64,000 nt of DNA from Owenweeksia sp963758205 (GCA_963758205.1 CAVWUM010000002.1:1364001-1428000), one strand, 5' to 3'. Shown: positions 9,901-18,330, counted from the first letter of the stretch. The notes: generated by a model from the sequence alone, not told the origin. A program made the numbers and translations.

Positions 9901-12222
9901 TGGACGAGAATTGCATCCTATAAAGAAAATGGCACAGGAAATTTTGCAACAGGTAGTGATCTTACCTCGGCATTCACGCCAGGCACTTCATCTAACTGGT
10001 GTGGATCAAGTGGAAATCCTGCATGCCCATCTATAAACATTAACAACTTTGCGGGTAATGACAACGTAAGAATTATGTTTGAAAACATTACCGGCTACGG
10101 CAATAACCTCTACATAGATAATGTGAATATTACAGGGATGGTTTCAGCTGCACCTGTTGCCAATTTCAGCGCCAGCGCCACCACTGTATGTTCCGGTAGT
10201 TCCGTAACCTTTACTGATCAATCTACCAACGGCCCCACAGGGTGGAGCTGGAGTTTTTCGCCTTCAACAGTGAGCTACACGGGTGGCACGTCTGCTTCAT
10301 CACAAAATCCGCAGGTAACTTTTAACAACCCCGGGGTTTACCAGGTAAGCCTTACGGCCAGCAATGGTGCCGGCTCTGATGCAGAAGTTAAATCATCATA
10401 CATAAATGTAACTGCCCCTGTAAGTCCGGCTGTAAGTATTGCTGCCAGCAATACCACTATTTGCCAGGGCAGCCCGGTAACCTTTACAGCAACTCCAACT
10501 AATGGAGGAACATCCCCAACTTATCAATGGAAAGTAAACGGTGTAAATGCAGGTAGCAACAGCGCTACATTCAACACTTCAACACTTGCAAATGGTAACA
10601 CAGTGAGTTGTGTAATGACATCCAACCAAAGTTGTGTAAGTTTAACAACCGCCACTTCCAATAGTATCAGCATGACGGTGAATGCAACCACTACCCCATC
10701 CGTTATGCTTACAAGTTCTGCTACCGGACCGGTTTGCCAGGGTACCAACATTACGTTTACGGCTAATGCCTCAAATGCCGGTTTAAGCCCTACCTACCAA
10801 TGGAAGGTGAATGGTGTAAACGCAGGAACCAATAATTCTACCTTCAGCACCTCTACCTTAAGTAATGGGGATGTGGTAAGTATTGACTTAACCAGCAATG
10901 CACCCTGCCCAGGCACTACTATGGTTTCAGCCTCACTACCTATGGTAATTACTGCACCTGCTACTCCAGGTTTAAGTATTGCGGCATCGGCCACTTCAAT
11001 TTGTACTGGTACCGCAGTAAACTTTACCGCCACTCCTACAGCCGGTGGAACCACGCCAAGCTACCAGTGGAAAGTAAACGGAGTAAATGCAGGAACCAAT
11101 AGCCCAACTTTCAGCAGCTCAACATTGGCTAATGGTAATGTGGTTACCTGCGTAATGACTTCCAGCGAAAGCTGTGTTACCACAAGCAACGCCACCTCAA
11201 ACGGAATTACCATGACGGTAAACAATGCCGTTACACCTTCTGTGAGTATTGCGGCATCGAGCACAACAGTGTGCCAGGGCACCAACGTTACTTTTAGCGC
11301 TGCCCCGGTAAATGGCGGGGCTACACCCACCTACCAATGGAAAGTTAATGGCGTAAATGTAGGTAGCAACTCACCCAACTTTACATCAAGCACTTTGGCA
11401 AATAATGACCTTGTAACTGTTGAACTGACATCGGGACTGGCGTGTGCCTCACCATCAACCATAAGTTCTACCGCCATAACTATGGCCGTATTGCAACAGC
11501 CTTTAATCACCATAAATACTACACTACCTATTGGTGCTTTATGTAAAGGAGATACCGTAAACCTCTCGGCCACAGTGAATAATTTTGGTCAGGCAGGAAA
11601 TGGAGTTTGGAGTGGACCAGGCGTGCAAAACGGGCAGTTTATTGCGGCCAGTGCAGGTACAGGTACTCATACGGTTACTTACACTTATACGTACAGCAAC
11701 CCACCCGCTTGCAGCAACTCGCAAGCTTTGCAGATTATGGTTGAGAATGTGCCGAAGCCCACTATCACTAATAATAATATGATGCTGAGCTGTAACCAAA
11801 ACGGCTATAACTACCAGTGGATTGATAGCGGTAACCCCATACCCGGTGCTACATCGCAGAATTATACTGTAACAGGTAATGGCAGCTACAGCGTAAGGAT
11901 TGATCTTACCAATTGCTCTGATCAGTCTGACCCAGTGGTGATTCAGAATTTTGGTATAGAGGAAGCCAAGGCCCTCGTTGGGTTTAAACTTTTCCCGAAC
12001 CCGACATCAGGCAGAGCTACATTTGAAATGGCCAACCCGGGCGTTGGTAAAATCCAATATGAGATAATTGCCTTTAATGGCGCGGTGGTTTACAAAAAAG
12101 AGCTTCAGGCTGGCGCAGTACTTAAGGAGGTTATTGACCTTAGTTCATACGCCAACGGTATGTACACCCTGCGCATAATGGCCGGTGATATTACTATTGT
12201 AGAAAGGATTGGGAAACAGTAG
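6919..12222 (+). CDS. Giant sortilin/BNR-like T9SS protein with Ig-like repeat array
   Basis: At 1767 residues this is the longest protein here. A signal peptide is followed by the same pre-propeller segment as the previous gene (KKDRPDLAWEQ), a BNR/VPS10-type propeller (about 105-790), a PKD domain (795-885), a jellyroll/adhesin-like domain (893-1075), a second PKD (1080-1165), four tandem Ig-like repeats of about 90 residues (1172-1524) each with a YQWKVNGVNxG core, further Ig-like sequence, and a T9SS tail (FKLFPNPTSGRATF near 1687). Cysteines paired within each repeat suggest extracellular disulfides. The array probably extends the propeller away from the surface. A 187-bp gap separates it from the previous gene, so it may have its own promoter. 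Confidence 0.88.
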   Translation: MKKLLPLLLLSILLLPSAKIEKTSEKEIYRIAINSHKYSTRPHLTKEDIKQMPKKDRPDLAWEQNFMATMDPALGHPTPERLLPIYQQVAQARNSMMATPGAASAPWVERGPNNVSGRTRAIAYDPNDLTGKKVWAGGVTGGLWYNNDITSASSQWVAVNDFWDNIAITAIAFDPTNTNTIYVGTGEGWGTGSSRGAGIWKSTNGGTTWTQLSATSSFYYVNDLAVRNESGNGVLYVAIRGNFHAQAWHGSSDQGLQRSTNGGVSFTQVMPNIPGESQPFAAADIEISANNTLWVGTTTSSYGLTDRGGGRILSSSNGTSWTTRYTSTNGERVEVACAPSDANYVYAIVEAGNVVDAIVRTTNGGTSWSNRNEPSDADNGIPSTDFSRGQAWYDLIAAVDPNNRNTLIVGGIDLFRSTDGANSWSQISKWSNNNNLAFLNCSEVHADQHAIVFKPGSSSQVLFGNDGGVYYTNSISSAASSNVISPRDNGYNVTQFYACAIHPTASSNYFLAGSQDNGSQQFNTAGINSTVEVTGGDGAFCFIDQTNANYQITSYVYNSFYRSSNGGSSFNTTLQSDQNTGRFINPADYDDNQNVLYSARTSTTINRITNVTGSYNVGSITVTGMNSMASHLRVSPYTTSSTTLFVGTDTGDLYKITNANGSSPSTTNITGNLPSGNISCVEIGANENQLLVTYTNYGVTSVWYTTNGGSSWSNKEGNLPDMPVRWALFNPNDRNEVILATEVGVWSTGNFNSASPSWSPSNSGLANVRVDMLQIRDSDKEVIAATYGRGLFSSSGFAAAQVPVANFGYSEQFPCTGDAVQLGDSSTGSPTLRLWTITPNTFSYSSGSSATSQNPEVTFNAPGWYSIKLKVSNANGSDSLTITQAIRAGGRSLPFSEDFEATSTSIGEWLVTNPDNSTTWSLFTVGGNSPGTRAAGIDNYNYNAAGQRDGLLSPAFDLTGYTQATLSFEYAYRRYSSANQDSLAVFISTDCGTTWTRIASYKENGTGNFATGSDLTSAFTPGTSSNWCGSSGNPACPSININNFAGNDNVRIMFENITGYGNNLYIDNVNITGMVSAAPVANFSASATTVCSGSSVTFTDQSTNGPTGWSWSFSPSTVSYTGGTSASSQNPQVTFNNPGVYQVSLTASNGAGSDAEVKSSYINVTAPVSPAVSIAASNTTICQGSPVTFTATPTNGGTSPTYQWKVNGVNAGSNSATFNTSTLANGNTVSCVMTSNQSCVSLTTATSNSISMTVNATTTPSVMLTSSATGPVCQGTNITFTANASNAGLSPTYQWKVNGVNAGTNNSTFSTSTLSNGDVVSIDLTSNAPCPGTTMVSASLPMVITAPATPGLSIAASATSICTGTAVNFTATPTAGGTTPSYQWKVNGVNAGTNSPTFSSSTLANGNVVTCVMTSSESCVTTSNATSNGITMTVNNAVTPSVSIAASSTTVCQGTNVTFSAAPVNGGATPTYQWKVNGVNVGSNSPNFTSSTLANNDLVTVELTSGLACASPSTISSTAITMAVLQQPLITINTTLPIGALCKGDTVNLSATVNNFGQAGNGVWSGPGVQNGQFIAASAGTGTHTVTYTYTYSNPPACSNSQALQIMVENVPKPTITNNNMMLSCNQNGYNYQWIDSGNPIPGATSQNYTVTGNGSYSVRIDLTNCSDQSDPVVIQNFGIEEAKALVGFKLFPNPTSGRATFEMANPGVGKIQYEIIAFNGAVVYKKELQAGAVLKEVIDLSSYANGMYTLRIMAGDITIVERIGKQ
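10432..11490 (+). repeat. Four in-frame Ig-like coding repeats
   Basis: Four tandem copies encode about 90 residues each. The conserved 'Y-Q-W-K-V-N-G-V-N' core begins at 10522, 10795, 11062 and 11332, giving spacings of 273, 267 and 270 bp, all multiples of three. Copies share an ICQG-type start, a TxYQWKVNG middle and a 'STLANG' motif, with enough silent and replacement differences to show they are not brand new. In-frame unit length allows copy-number change by recombination without breaking the gene. Confidence 0.85.
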
Positions 12223-12271
12223 TCATGGCCATTTTGGCTTCATGATTTTGTAGCTTTACAGGAAAAACTAA

Positions 12272-12505
12272 ATGGACATTCATTTACGTAAAATACAGTT
12301 GGCCCAAACTGTTTTGAATCTCGAGGATGAAAAGACTATCGCCCTTTTAGAAGAGGTTTTAAAGGAAAAGCGTATCAAAAGCTATGAGAGCCAATTAGAG
12401 CCCATGTCACTCTCCGTATTCAGGGAAGAAATTGCAAAAGCCGAAAAGGATTTTAAAGAAGGCAACTATACAGATGCAGAAACTTTACTTAAGAAGTATA
12501 GTTAG
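12272..12505 (+). CDS. Antitoxin of a ParE/RelE-type toxin-antitoxin pair
   Basis: A 77-residue, highly charged, mostly helical protein starting MDIHLRKIQLAQ. The N-terminal half is probably for dimerisation or DNA contact and the C-terminal half (EEIAKAEKDFKEGNYTDAE) for toxin binding. I do not recognise a named antitoxin DNA-binding fold. The call rests on size, composition and position: its TAG stop overlaps by one base the GTG start of a clear RelE/ParE-fold toxin. Such antitoxins usually neutralise the toxin and repress their own promoter. Confidence 0.75.
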   Translation: MDIHLRKIQLAQTVLNLEDEKTIALLEEVLKEKRIKSYESQLEPMSLSVFREEIAKAEKDFKEGNYTDAETLLKKYS

Positions 12506-12825
12506 TGACCTATAAAGTACTTTGGTCAAAACATGCCGAATTCAGGTTGGATGAAATCTATATTTACTATGGAGAGAAGGCCAATGTGAAAGTTGCAACT
12601 ACATTGGTCAGAGGTATTATTAGAAAAACCCTCAGACTGAAAAAACATCCTTTTATTGGCCAAAAAGAACCTCTGTTAAGTGATATAGATATCGACTATA
12701 GATATCTAATTTCAGGTAATTATAAAATGATCTACTCCGTAGACGAGGCTAATCGTGCAATTAAAATAGCCACTGTTTTTGATGTGAGACAAAATCCAGA
12801 AAAGTTACGGGATGAGGGGGTATAA
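12505..12825 (+). CDS. ParE/RelE-family toxin
   Basis: A 106-residue protein with the RelE/ParE fold pattern: an N-terminal strand (YKVLWSKHAEFRLDEI), two helices with a basic stretch (TLRLKKHPFIGQKEP), and C-terminal strands YRYLISGNYKMIYSV and IKIATVFDVRQNPEKL. The pattern 'D-E-I-x-x-Y' followed by 'R-x-L-x-x-x-x-Y-K-x-I-Y' is typical of the ParE/RelE superfamily. The sequence does not tell whether the target is gyrase (ParE) or ribosome-bound mRNA (RelE). Translation starts at GTG overlapping the antitoxin stop, so the pair is translationally coupled. It ends 8 bp from the convergent acetyltransferase gene. Confidence 0.85.
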   Translation: MTYKVLWSKHAEFRLDEIYIYYGEKANVKVATTLVRGIIRKTLRLKKHPFIGQKEPLLSDIDIDYRYLISGNYKMIYSVDEANRAIKIATVFDVRQNPEKLRDEGV

Positions 12826-12833
12826 TAAAGTGT

Positions 12834-13298
12834 TTAAGGCTTCTGCCACCTCACCCTCACGGCCGAAAGATGCGGCATCTCCAGCCGGCTGTCCTTAATT
12901 ATCTCAAAGTCATTTTTAAAATAAAATTGAAGGGGAGATATATACGGTAAGCCATTTTCTTTGAGGTAACTTTCCTTATCCACCACCCAGCCGTTAAGCA
13001 GGTTGTATTCCTTTTTGGCCGTTTGTAGAAGTTGCTTACCTAAACCTTTCTTTTGATGCGATGAATTAATGATCATCGCAAACCATCTTTCTTCATCGCG
13101 GGTAAAAACACACATCCAGGCAATAACGCTCAGGTTATCCAGAATAAAAAAATGGTGGATATCTGTAAGCTTTGATAAATAATCATCAAAACCTTTAACA
13201 GAATCATAGCTGAGACTTACAGGGTACTCGGCATTCCAGATTTTTACAATATCCTCTTTTTGAGAAGCAGTAAGTGTTTCGGATTTAACAATCCGCAT
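12834..13298 (-). CDS. GNAT-family N-acetyltransferase
   Basis: A 154-residue protein with the GNAT acetyl-CoA-binding core near residues 75-100: 'MIINSSHQKKGLGKQLL', which fits the Q/R-x-x-G-x-G/A loop followed by a helix. The upstream strand 'WMCVFTRDEERWFAM' also fits the fold. The acceptor substrate cannot be read from sequence. It is the last gene of a minus-strand run, 9 bp after purQ, so it is probably cotranscribed, though a link to purine synthesis is not implied. Confidence 0.75.
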   Translation of the reverse strand: MRIVKSETLTASQKEDIVKIWNAEYPVSLSYDSVKGFDDYLSKLTDIHHFFILDNLSVIAWMCVFTRDEERWFAMIINSSHQKKGLGKQLLQTAKKEYNLLNGWVVDKESYLKENGLPYISPLQFYFKNDFEIIKDSRLEMPHLSAVRVRWQKP

Positions 13299-13307
13299 GA
13301 CGGAAAA

Positions 13308-14003
13308 TTAAGCGGGAACGAGGTTCTTCAAAAGGCTTTCAAAAAATGCACGGCCGTCCACATTGCCGAGGTTTTCATCTGCGGCACGCTCAGGATGTGG
13401 CATCATACCAAATACATTTTTGGTAGAGTTGGTAACACCGGCAATATTTTCCAACGAGCCATTAGGATTGGCTTCATCGGTAATTTCACCGTTCTCATCA
13501 CAATAGTAAGCGATGATCTGCTCATTGTCCTTTAAGGTTTGTAGGGTTTCAGCCGTAGCGTAATAGCTGCCCTCACCATGGGCGATAGGAATTTTATAAG
13601 CCTTATCACCATCGAGGCTAGCTGTAAGCGCATTGCTGTTGGAGCCTGTTTTAAGATATACATTTTTGCAGCTAAAGCTGTGGCTTGGGTTATGCTGAAG
13701 TGTTCCTGGCAAAAGACCTGCTTCGCAAAGCACCTGAAATCCGTTACAAACACCCATTACATAACCGCCATTGTTAGCAAATTCAATCACCTTTTCCATG
13801 ATGGGAGAAAAGCGGGCAATAGCACCTGAGCGCAGGTAATCGCCAAATGAAAAACCTCCCGGAAGCATTACGAAGTCAACATTTTGCAGGTCAGTATCTT
13901 TATGCCAAAGCTCCACCACCTCTTGTTTCATAATGTTGCGCAGTACGTAAATCATGTCCTGATCGCAGTTACTTCCCGGAAAAATTACAACTCCAAATTT
14001 CAT
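13308..14003 (-). CDS. purQ: Phosphoribosylformylglycinamidine synthase, glutamine amidotransferase subunit
   Basis: The protein (231 residues from the chosen start) is the class I glutaminase that supplies ammonia for conversion of FGAR to FGAM in purine synthesis. It starts MKFGVVIFPGSNCDQD, the standard PurQ N-terminus; a longer frame exists upstream from a GTG but lacks family similarity and overlaps the previous gene. The nucleophile Cys is in GVCNGFQVL and the His/Glu pair in MMPHPERA near the C-terminus. A separate PurQ implies a small-PurL/PurS-type FGAM synthase encoded elsewhere; neither is in this window. It lies 43 bp after the PLP-enzyme gene on the same strand. Confidence 0.95.
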   Translation of the reverse strand: MKFGVVIFPGSNCDQDMIYVLRNIMKQEVVELWHKDTDLQNVDFVMLPGGFSFGDYLRSGAIARFSPIMEKVIEFANNGGYVMGVCNGFQVLCEAGLLPGTLQHNPSHSFSCKNVYLKTGSNSNALTASLDGDKAYKIPIAHGEGSYYATAETLQTLKDNEQIIAYYCDENGEITDEANPNGSLENIAGVTNSTKNVFGMMPHPERAADENLGNVDGRAFFESLLKNLVPA

Positions 14004-14046
14004 GTAGATTGATTTGCTTGAATGAGCGGCAAAAATAGGTATAAAC

Positions 14047-14985
14047 TCAGAAAGGCAACTTGCATAAATCCACATTACCGCCACTCAAAATTATAGCAAG
14101 CCTCTTCCCGCGGAAGCGTTGTTTATTAGCAATAACGCAGGCCAAAGGAACTGCTGCTGATGGCTCTACCACCATCTTCATACGCTCCCAAATCATTTTT
14201 TGAGTTTCGATGATTTCCTTTTCGCTGCATAGCAAAATATCCTCAACATGCTTTTGAATGTAATCAAAAGTGATATCCCCTAAGGAAGTTCTCAGGCCAT
14301 CGGCAATGGTTACAGGTTTTTTAGCGGGCTGTAGTTTACCGGTCTTAAATGATTGATAGGCATCATCGGCTTCCTCAGGCTCACAACCAATAACAGCAGT
14401 AACGGGAGAAAAGTAATGTGCACTTAGCGAAGAACCCGAAAGCAAACCCCCGCCACCCACCGGGACCAGAAGAAAATCGAGATTTTGAATTTCATTAAAC
14501 ACTTCCAAGGCACTGGTCGCCTGCCCTTCAATGGTGTTGGTATAATTGTAAGGAGGTATAAAAGTGGCACCCGTTTTTTGCATTACCTCTTCAAGCGTAC
14601 TCTCGCGGGCCTCTAGAGTAGATTCACAAAATATAACCTCAGCACCGTAGCCCTTTACAGCTTCCACTTTTACAGTTGGGGCGTTTTCCGGCATTACTAT
14701 ATAAGCTTTGATTTGCTGCTGTTTTGCGGCCCAGGCCAATGCCTGCCCATGGTTACCGCTGGAGTGTGTGGTAACCCCCTTTTTGGCATCCGCAGGGTTT
14801 AACTTTAATATGGAGTTGGTTGCACCGCGGGCTTTAAAAGAGCCGGTTTTTTGAAAATTTTCACATTTAAAAAAAATGTCGGCTCCCGTAAGGTCATTAA
14901 AAAACCGGCTTGTAAAAACCGGGGTTTTATGGATAATGCCTTCAATGCGCTTTGCTGCGCCTGAAATATCTGTTGATGTAATCAT
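14047..14985 (-). CDS. Threonine dehydratase / serine racemase-like PLP enzyme
   Basis: A 312-residue fold-type II PLP enzyme. The Schiff-base lysine lies in KTGSFKARGA (about residue 50), the substrate-carboxylate loop is SSGNHGQA, and the phosphate-binding glycine loop is PVGGGGLLSG. There is no C-terminal ACT regulatory domain, so it resembles catabolic threonine ammonia-lyase or serine racemase rather than biosynthetic IlvA. The reaction is deamination of Thr or Ser to a 2-oxo acid, or Ser racemisation; sequence alone does not separate these. It begins 5 bp after the preceding small gene, consistent with one operon. Confidence 0.85.
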   Translation of the reverse strand: MITSTDISGAAKRIEGIIHKTPVFTSRFFNDLTGADIFFKCENFQKTGSFKARGATNSILKLNPADAKKGVTTHSSGNHGQALAWAAKQQQIKAYIVMPENAPTVKVEAVKGYGAEVIFCESTLEARESTLEEVMQKTGATFIPPYNYTNTIEGQATSALEVFNEIQNLDFLLVPVGGGGLLSGSSLSAHYFSPVTAVIGCEPEEADDAYQSFKTGKLQPAKKPVTIADGLRTSLGDITFDYIQKHVEDILLCSEKEIIETQKMIWERMKMVVEPSAAVPLACVIANKQRFRGKRLAIILSGGNVDLCKLPF

Positions 14986-14990
14986 GAAAA

Positions 14991-15377
14991 TTAAACGGAT
15001 ATGCCCGGGCTACCACCTACAGGCTTAATAATAGGAATTGGGTTTTGCCGCTGTAGCTGAATGTTGAGGTATTTATCAGAACACTGTACAGGCCTTACAC
15101 GATGGGTTTTGTAACCCTTTTTTTGAACAGTGATTTTCAACTGATCCAGCCTTGGCGTATTACCATCCATTTTTAATTCAAAGTTGCCTTCGGCATCCGT
15201 TTCAGTAGATTGGATAACCTCACCATTTTTCTCGATATTGACAACCGCACCACTTACCGGCCTGGCGCTTTCATCAGTAATAACCCCGGAAAGAGAGAAG
15301 GGATTTTTATCACCATGCGCCCATCCAAAAAAGGGCATTGTAATGAGTAAGGTTAATATGGTTGTCAGTCTAATCAT
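14991..15377 (-). CDS. Exported carboxypeptidase-regulatory-like domain protein
   Basis: This 128-residue protein has a signal peptide (MIRLTTILTLLITMPFFGWA) and a single carboxypeptidase D regulatory-like Ig domain (FSLSGVITDESARPVSGAVV ... TDAEGNFEL). In Bacteroidota this domain usually precedes TonB-dependent beta-barrels, but here it stands alone and ends after one domain, so it is probably a small periplasmic or surface protein. Its ATG lies inside the end of the nuclease gene (8-bp overlap), showing tight coupling. Function unknown. Confidence 0.75.
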   Translation of the reverse strand: MIRLTTILTLLITMPFFGWAHGDKNPFSLSGVITDESARPVSGAVVNIEKNGEVIQSTETDAEGNFELKMDGNTPRLDQLKITVQKKGYKTHRVRPVQCSDKYLNIQLQRQNPIPIIKPVGGSPGISV

Positions 15378-18180
15378 CTGTTACCAAAGTTAATGGCTTT
15401 TTGGCAAAAGCAATATCGGGGTTGAAAATTTCCTCCAACAAATCAGTTAAAAACCGTTCAAAGTCAGGCATCAACCCGCGCGAAACACCGCTTTCTTTAT
15501 CAAACTTTAAAGGCATCAGCCACTCATTTGCCTTGCGCAAACTGATAATTGCCGGAGATATTTCGTCATAGCCACTCTCTTCATTAAAGAAAAGCCACGC
15601 ATACATCAACAACTGTAAAGACTTGTTTTTCTCTTTAGGTTGTCTCATTTCGGCCATTTCCTTCAGCTTAAGATTCTTCTCCAACACTGAGCCTGTCTTG
15701 TAATCTATCAGCCTTACGGTGCTGCCAACCCTGTCAATTCGGTCAATAATACCCTTCAGATTTACCACCATTCCATTTGAAAGCCGGAGGCTGGAAGTGA
15801 ACTTTTGTTCCAATCCCAAAAGGGATAAAACCTCGCCCTGCTCCTCCATTTTTTCCAACTCTTCCTTTTCCTTTTTCAGAAAGTTGACCACCATACCGGT
15901 AAGTATTTCGCGGATGAGGAGGTTCTTGCCTTTGTCAAGATCGCTGAGATGCGCCTTTTCCACCAGTTGCTCTACAACCAGTTTTCGTATGTCTTCTTTA
16001 CTTTGATTAAAAACAGGGTCGCCAGGTTTTAATATCGATTTAACCTTTTCCTTTTTTCCATCTACGCTATAAAACTGCTCCAGCAATTCGTGCACAACAT
16101 TTCCCTGGGTATCGTAGCCGGCCACTTCCTCCACCTCATCGGCCTCACGGAGTTTTAGTACCCGTTTTTTATAAAATTCCAGCGGGTCGTTTATGTAATC
16201 AATTAGGGCTGTAGCCGAAAAGCCTTCTTCAGCCATTTGGTGTAAGCGGCTCATTACAGCAGGCGTTTTTTGTATCTCCTCTTCCACCGTATCGGCAGTA
16301 TCAATACCAAAAGTGGGGTTTACCACCTCAAAACTGATGTTGGGCCCGGCTTCAAATTGGAGTTGTTTAATAAACCTACTGGGCTCCCCACTGCCAAGGC
16401 CTTCAGAAAGACCATTATAAATGAGGTGAATATTTTCTGCGCGCTGTATAAGCCTGTAAAAGTGATAGGCAAAAACGGCATCTTTATCAAGATAGGTGGG
16501 CAGGCCAAACTCCCTTTTTATATCAAATGGAATGAGGCTGTTTTGCGATTTTCCCTTTGGCAGGATATCCTCGTTGAGTGAAGTAATTACCAGATTTTTA
16601 AAATCAAGCGTGCGGGTTTCCAGCATCCCCATTACCTGTAGCCCGCTAAGCGGTTCGCCATGTATATCAAGGGTTTCGCTACGTACCAAATCGCGGTAAA
16701 ACCTTACGGCTGTATTTACATCCTCCACATAAGGATATTGCTCCATTAAAGCTGCCAGGCGATTAAACAGCTTAAAAAATCCAAATAATGATTGTAATAG
16801 CACATCCTTATTCTGATGAGCATTATTTATAGCCTGGGCCACAGTACTCAGGCTTTGCCACATTTGGGGCACGGTGCCTTCAACCGCCACCGTGAAAAAG
16901 CTTTTTACCGATTCACTAAAGCTGCCATCTGCCCACTCTTCCAACTCATTCACCGAAATATAAATGCGGTTTCTGTCTCTTATCTGCAGCCTGAGGGCTT
17001 CAGCAAATACCGCATCTCCACTCCATATTTTAAACAGGTGGTGGCTCAGTAAATCATCCCATTTTTGAAAATGGAAAGCGGGTCTTTTTAATGAGTCTCT
17101 TCTGCCGGTATGTTCAAACTCCTGCAGCATATCCAGCAAAAGCTGAAAAAAACCAGCAACCGGGGTGCTGGTCATCGGCAAGCCCATGGTTACGTTTAGT
17201 GTAGAAATATCATCGGCCAGATTATTTAGAAATAACGGCAGTAGTTCTTCATCCGCCAAAGCCACGGCCACATTTTCCAGCTGTTGTTCCTTAAACTCCA
17301 AAACCGAGGCATTGGCCGCCACGGCAATTAAGTGCCGGCCGCTCACATTTATAACTTTTATTTTTTTGGGGATGGTAGCCAGTGAATTATGCCTCCAGTT
17401 AAAATCATCCTTGTCAATAAGTTCCTGAACCAGTTTGCTACTCCTCAAAAAATTACCGGCCTCCTGGGCTATATCATTAAAGTAATAATCATCCACATCC
17501 CAGTAAAACTCAGCCAAACCTTCTCTGTAAAGATTTAAGAGAATATCCTCCTCAGCCGTATTGAGGGCATTAAACCCAATAAAAATTAATTTTTTGAAGC
17601 GCTTCTTTACAGATGAAAAATGCTCTTTCAACTCCTCAGCCATTTTGCGATAAGCCATCCCCTGATACACCTCCCCTTTGGCCGCAAGGGTTTCAGTAAA
17701 CTTTTGGTACAGGCCCGGCAAGCTCTCCCAAAGTTTCAGGTAGTTTTTTACCAGTTCTGTATGCTCCTGGCCCGGCTCCAGGTTCCATTTTTTAATCCGC
17801 TCCACATCACTCAGGTAAGTGAATAGTTGGCGGGCATCAACCCTGTAGCGGTCTATTTCATTAAAATCTGCCAGTAAAAGGTGTGCCCACTGGCTGAAGT
17901 CTGCAAAGGTTTCTTTGGGTTCAGTAGCTACCTCCGTATAACACTCGTACAGTTGAAACATTAGCCCGGATTGATCCGCCTGTTTCCAGCCTAGCGATTC
18001 AAGCAAAAAATCCTCAATGGTGTTAATGTAAGGACTCCATACCGGTGCGTCAATCTGGCGGCTCAACTCCTTTTTTAAAAATACAGCCGCGCGCCTGCTT
18101 GGTAAAATAATGCCAGTGTTTTGCAGGCCAGGGTACTTTTGTAGAATGTCTTTAGCAGTTTGAGTAAGGAAGTTAGGCAT
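15370..18180 (-). CDS. AddB-like PD-(D/E)XK nuclease family protein
   Basis: A 936-residue protein. The N-terminus (GIILPSRRAAVFLKKEL) matches the degenerate helicase-like start of AddB-type exonuclease subunits. The C-terminal RecB-like nuclease has GNVVHELLEQF (His motif), GIIDRID and LIDYKTGSV (the D...DYK catalytic core). AddB processes DNA double-strand ends with an AddA helicase partner. Unlike canonical AddB, I see only one cysteine (in ECYTEV), so the 4Fe-4S cluster is absent; the usual Cys-Pro before the nuclease reads NDPLEF. No AddA-type helicase lies next to it in this window. It heads the minus-strand run 18180-12834. Confidence 0.8.
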   Translation of the reverse strand: MPNFLTQTAKDILQKYPGLQNTGIILPSRRAAVFLKKELSRQIDAPVWSPYINTIEDFLLESLGWKQADQSGLMFQLYECYTEVATEPKETFADFSQWAHLLLADFNEIDRYRVDARQLFTYLSDVERIKKWNLEPGQEHTELVKNYLKLWESLPGLYQKFTETLAAKGEVYQGMAYRKMAEELKEHFSSVKKRFKKLIFIGFNALNTAEEDILLNLYREGLAEFYWDVDDYYFNDIAQEAGNFLRSSKLVQELIDKDDFNWRHNSLATIPKKIKVINVSGRHLIAVAANASVLEFKEQQLENVAVALADEELLPLFLNNLADDISTLNVTMGLPMTSTPVAGFFQLLLDMLQEFEHTGRRDSLKRPAFHFQKWDDLLSHHLFKIWSGDAVFAEALRLQIRDRNRIYISVNELEEWADGSFSESVKSFFTVAVEGTVPQMWQSLSTVAQAINNAHQNKDVLLQSLFGFFKLFNRLAALMEQYPYVEDVNTAVRFYRDLVRSETLDIHGEPLSGLQVMGMLETRTLDFKNLVITSLNEDILPKGKSQNSLIPFDIKREFGLPTYLDKDAVFAYHFYRLIQRAENIHLIYNGLSEGLGSGEPSRFIKQLQFEAGPNISFEVVNPTFGIDTADTVEEEIQKTPAVMSRLHQMAEEGFSATALIDYINDPLEFYKKRVLKLREADEVEEVAGYDTQGNVVHELLEQFYSVDGKKEKVKSILKPGDPVFNQSKEDIRKLVVEQLVEKAHLSDLDKGKNLLIREILTGMVVNFLKKEKEELEKMEEQGEVLSLLGLEQKFTSSLRLSNGMVVNLKGIIDRIDRVGSTVRLIDYKTGSVLEKNLKLKEMAEMRQPKEKNKSLQLLMYAWLFFNEESGYDEISPAIISLRKANEWLMPLKFDKESGVSRGLMPDFERFLTDLLEEIFNPDIAFAKKPLTLVTDD

Positions 18181-18330
18181 ACAATAAGTTTGAGGGTAAA
18201 AGTAAGGGGTTGAATTTTATGCAGAGTGCTGCCTTAAGAGCATCTTAAATAAAAGTCCCTGGAGTAATACTGCACATTACCATTTTCGGATATTTACATA
18301 CTAAAGTAGCCACTCATTTAAAAAAATCAT

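Noticed and set aside
3591..12222. Naming the propeller proteins as glycosyl hydrolases or sialidases
   Set aside because: BNR-type blades are shared by many folds and I could not find a sialidase catalytic set (Arg triad, Asp, Tyr/Glu).
14004..14084. Longer PurQ start at GTG 14084
   Set aside because: The extra 27 residues are not PurQ-like and overlap the end of the upstream PLP-enzyme gene; MKFGVVIFPGSNCD is the family start.
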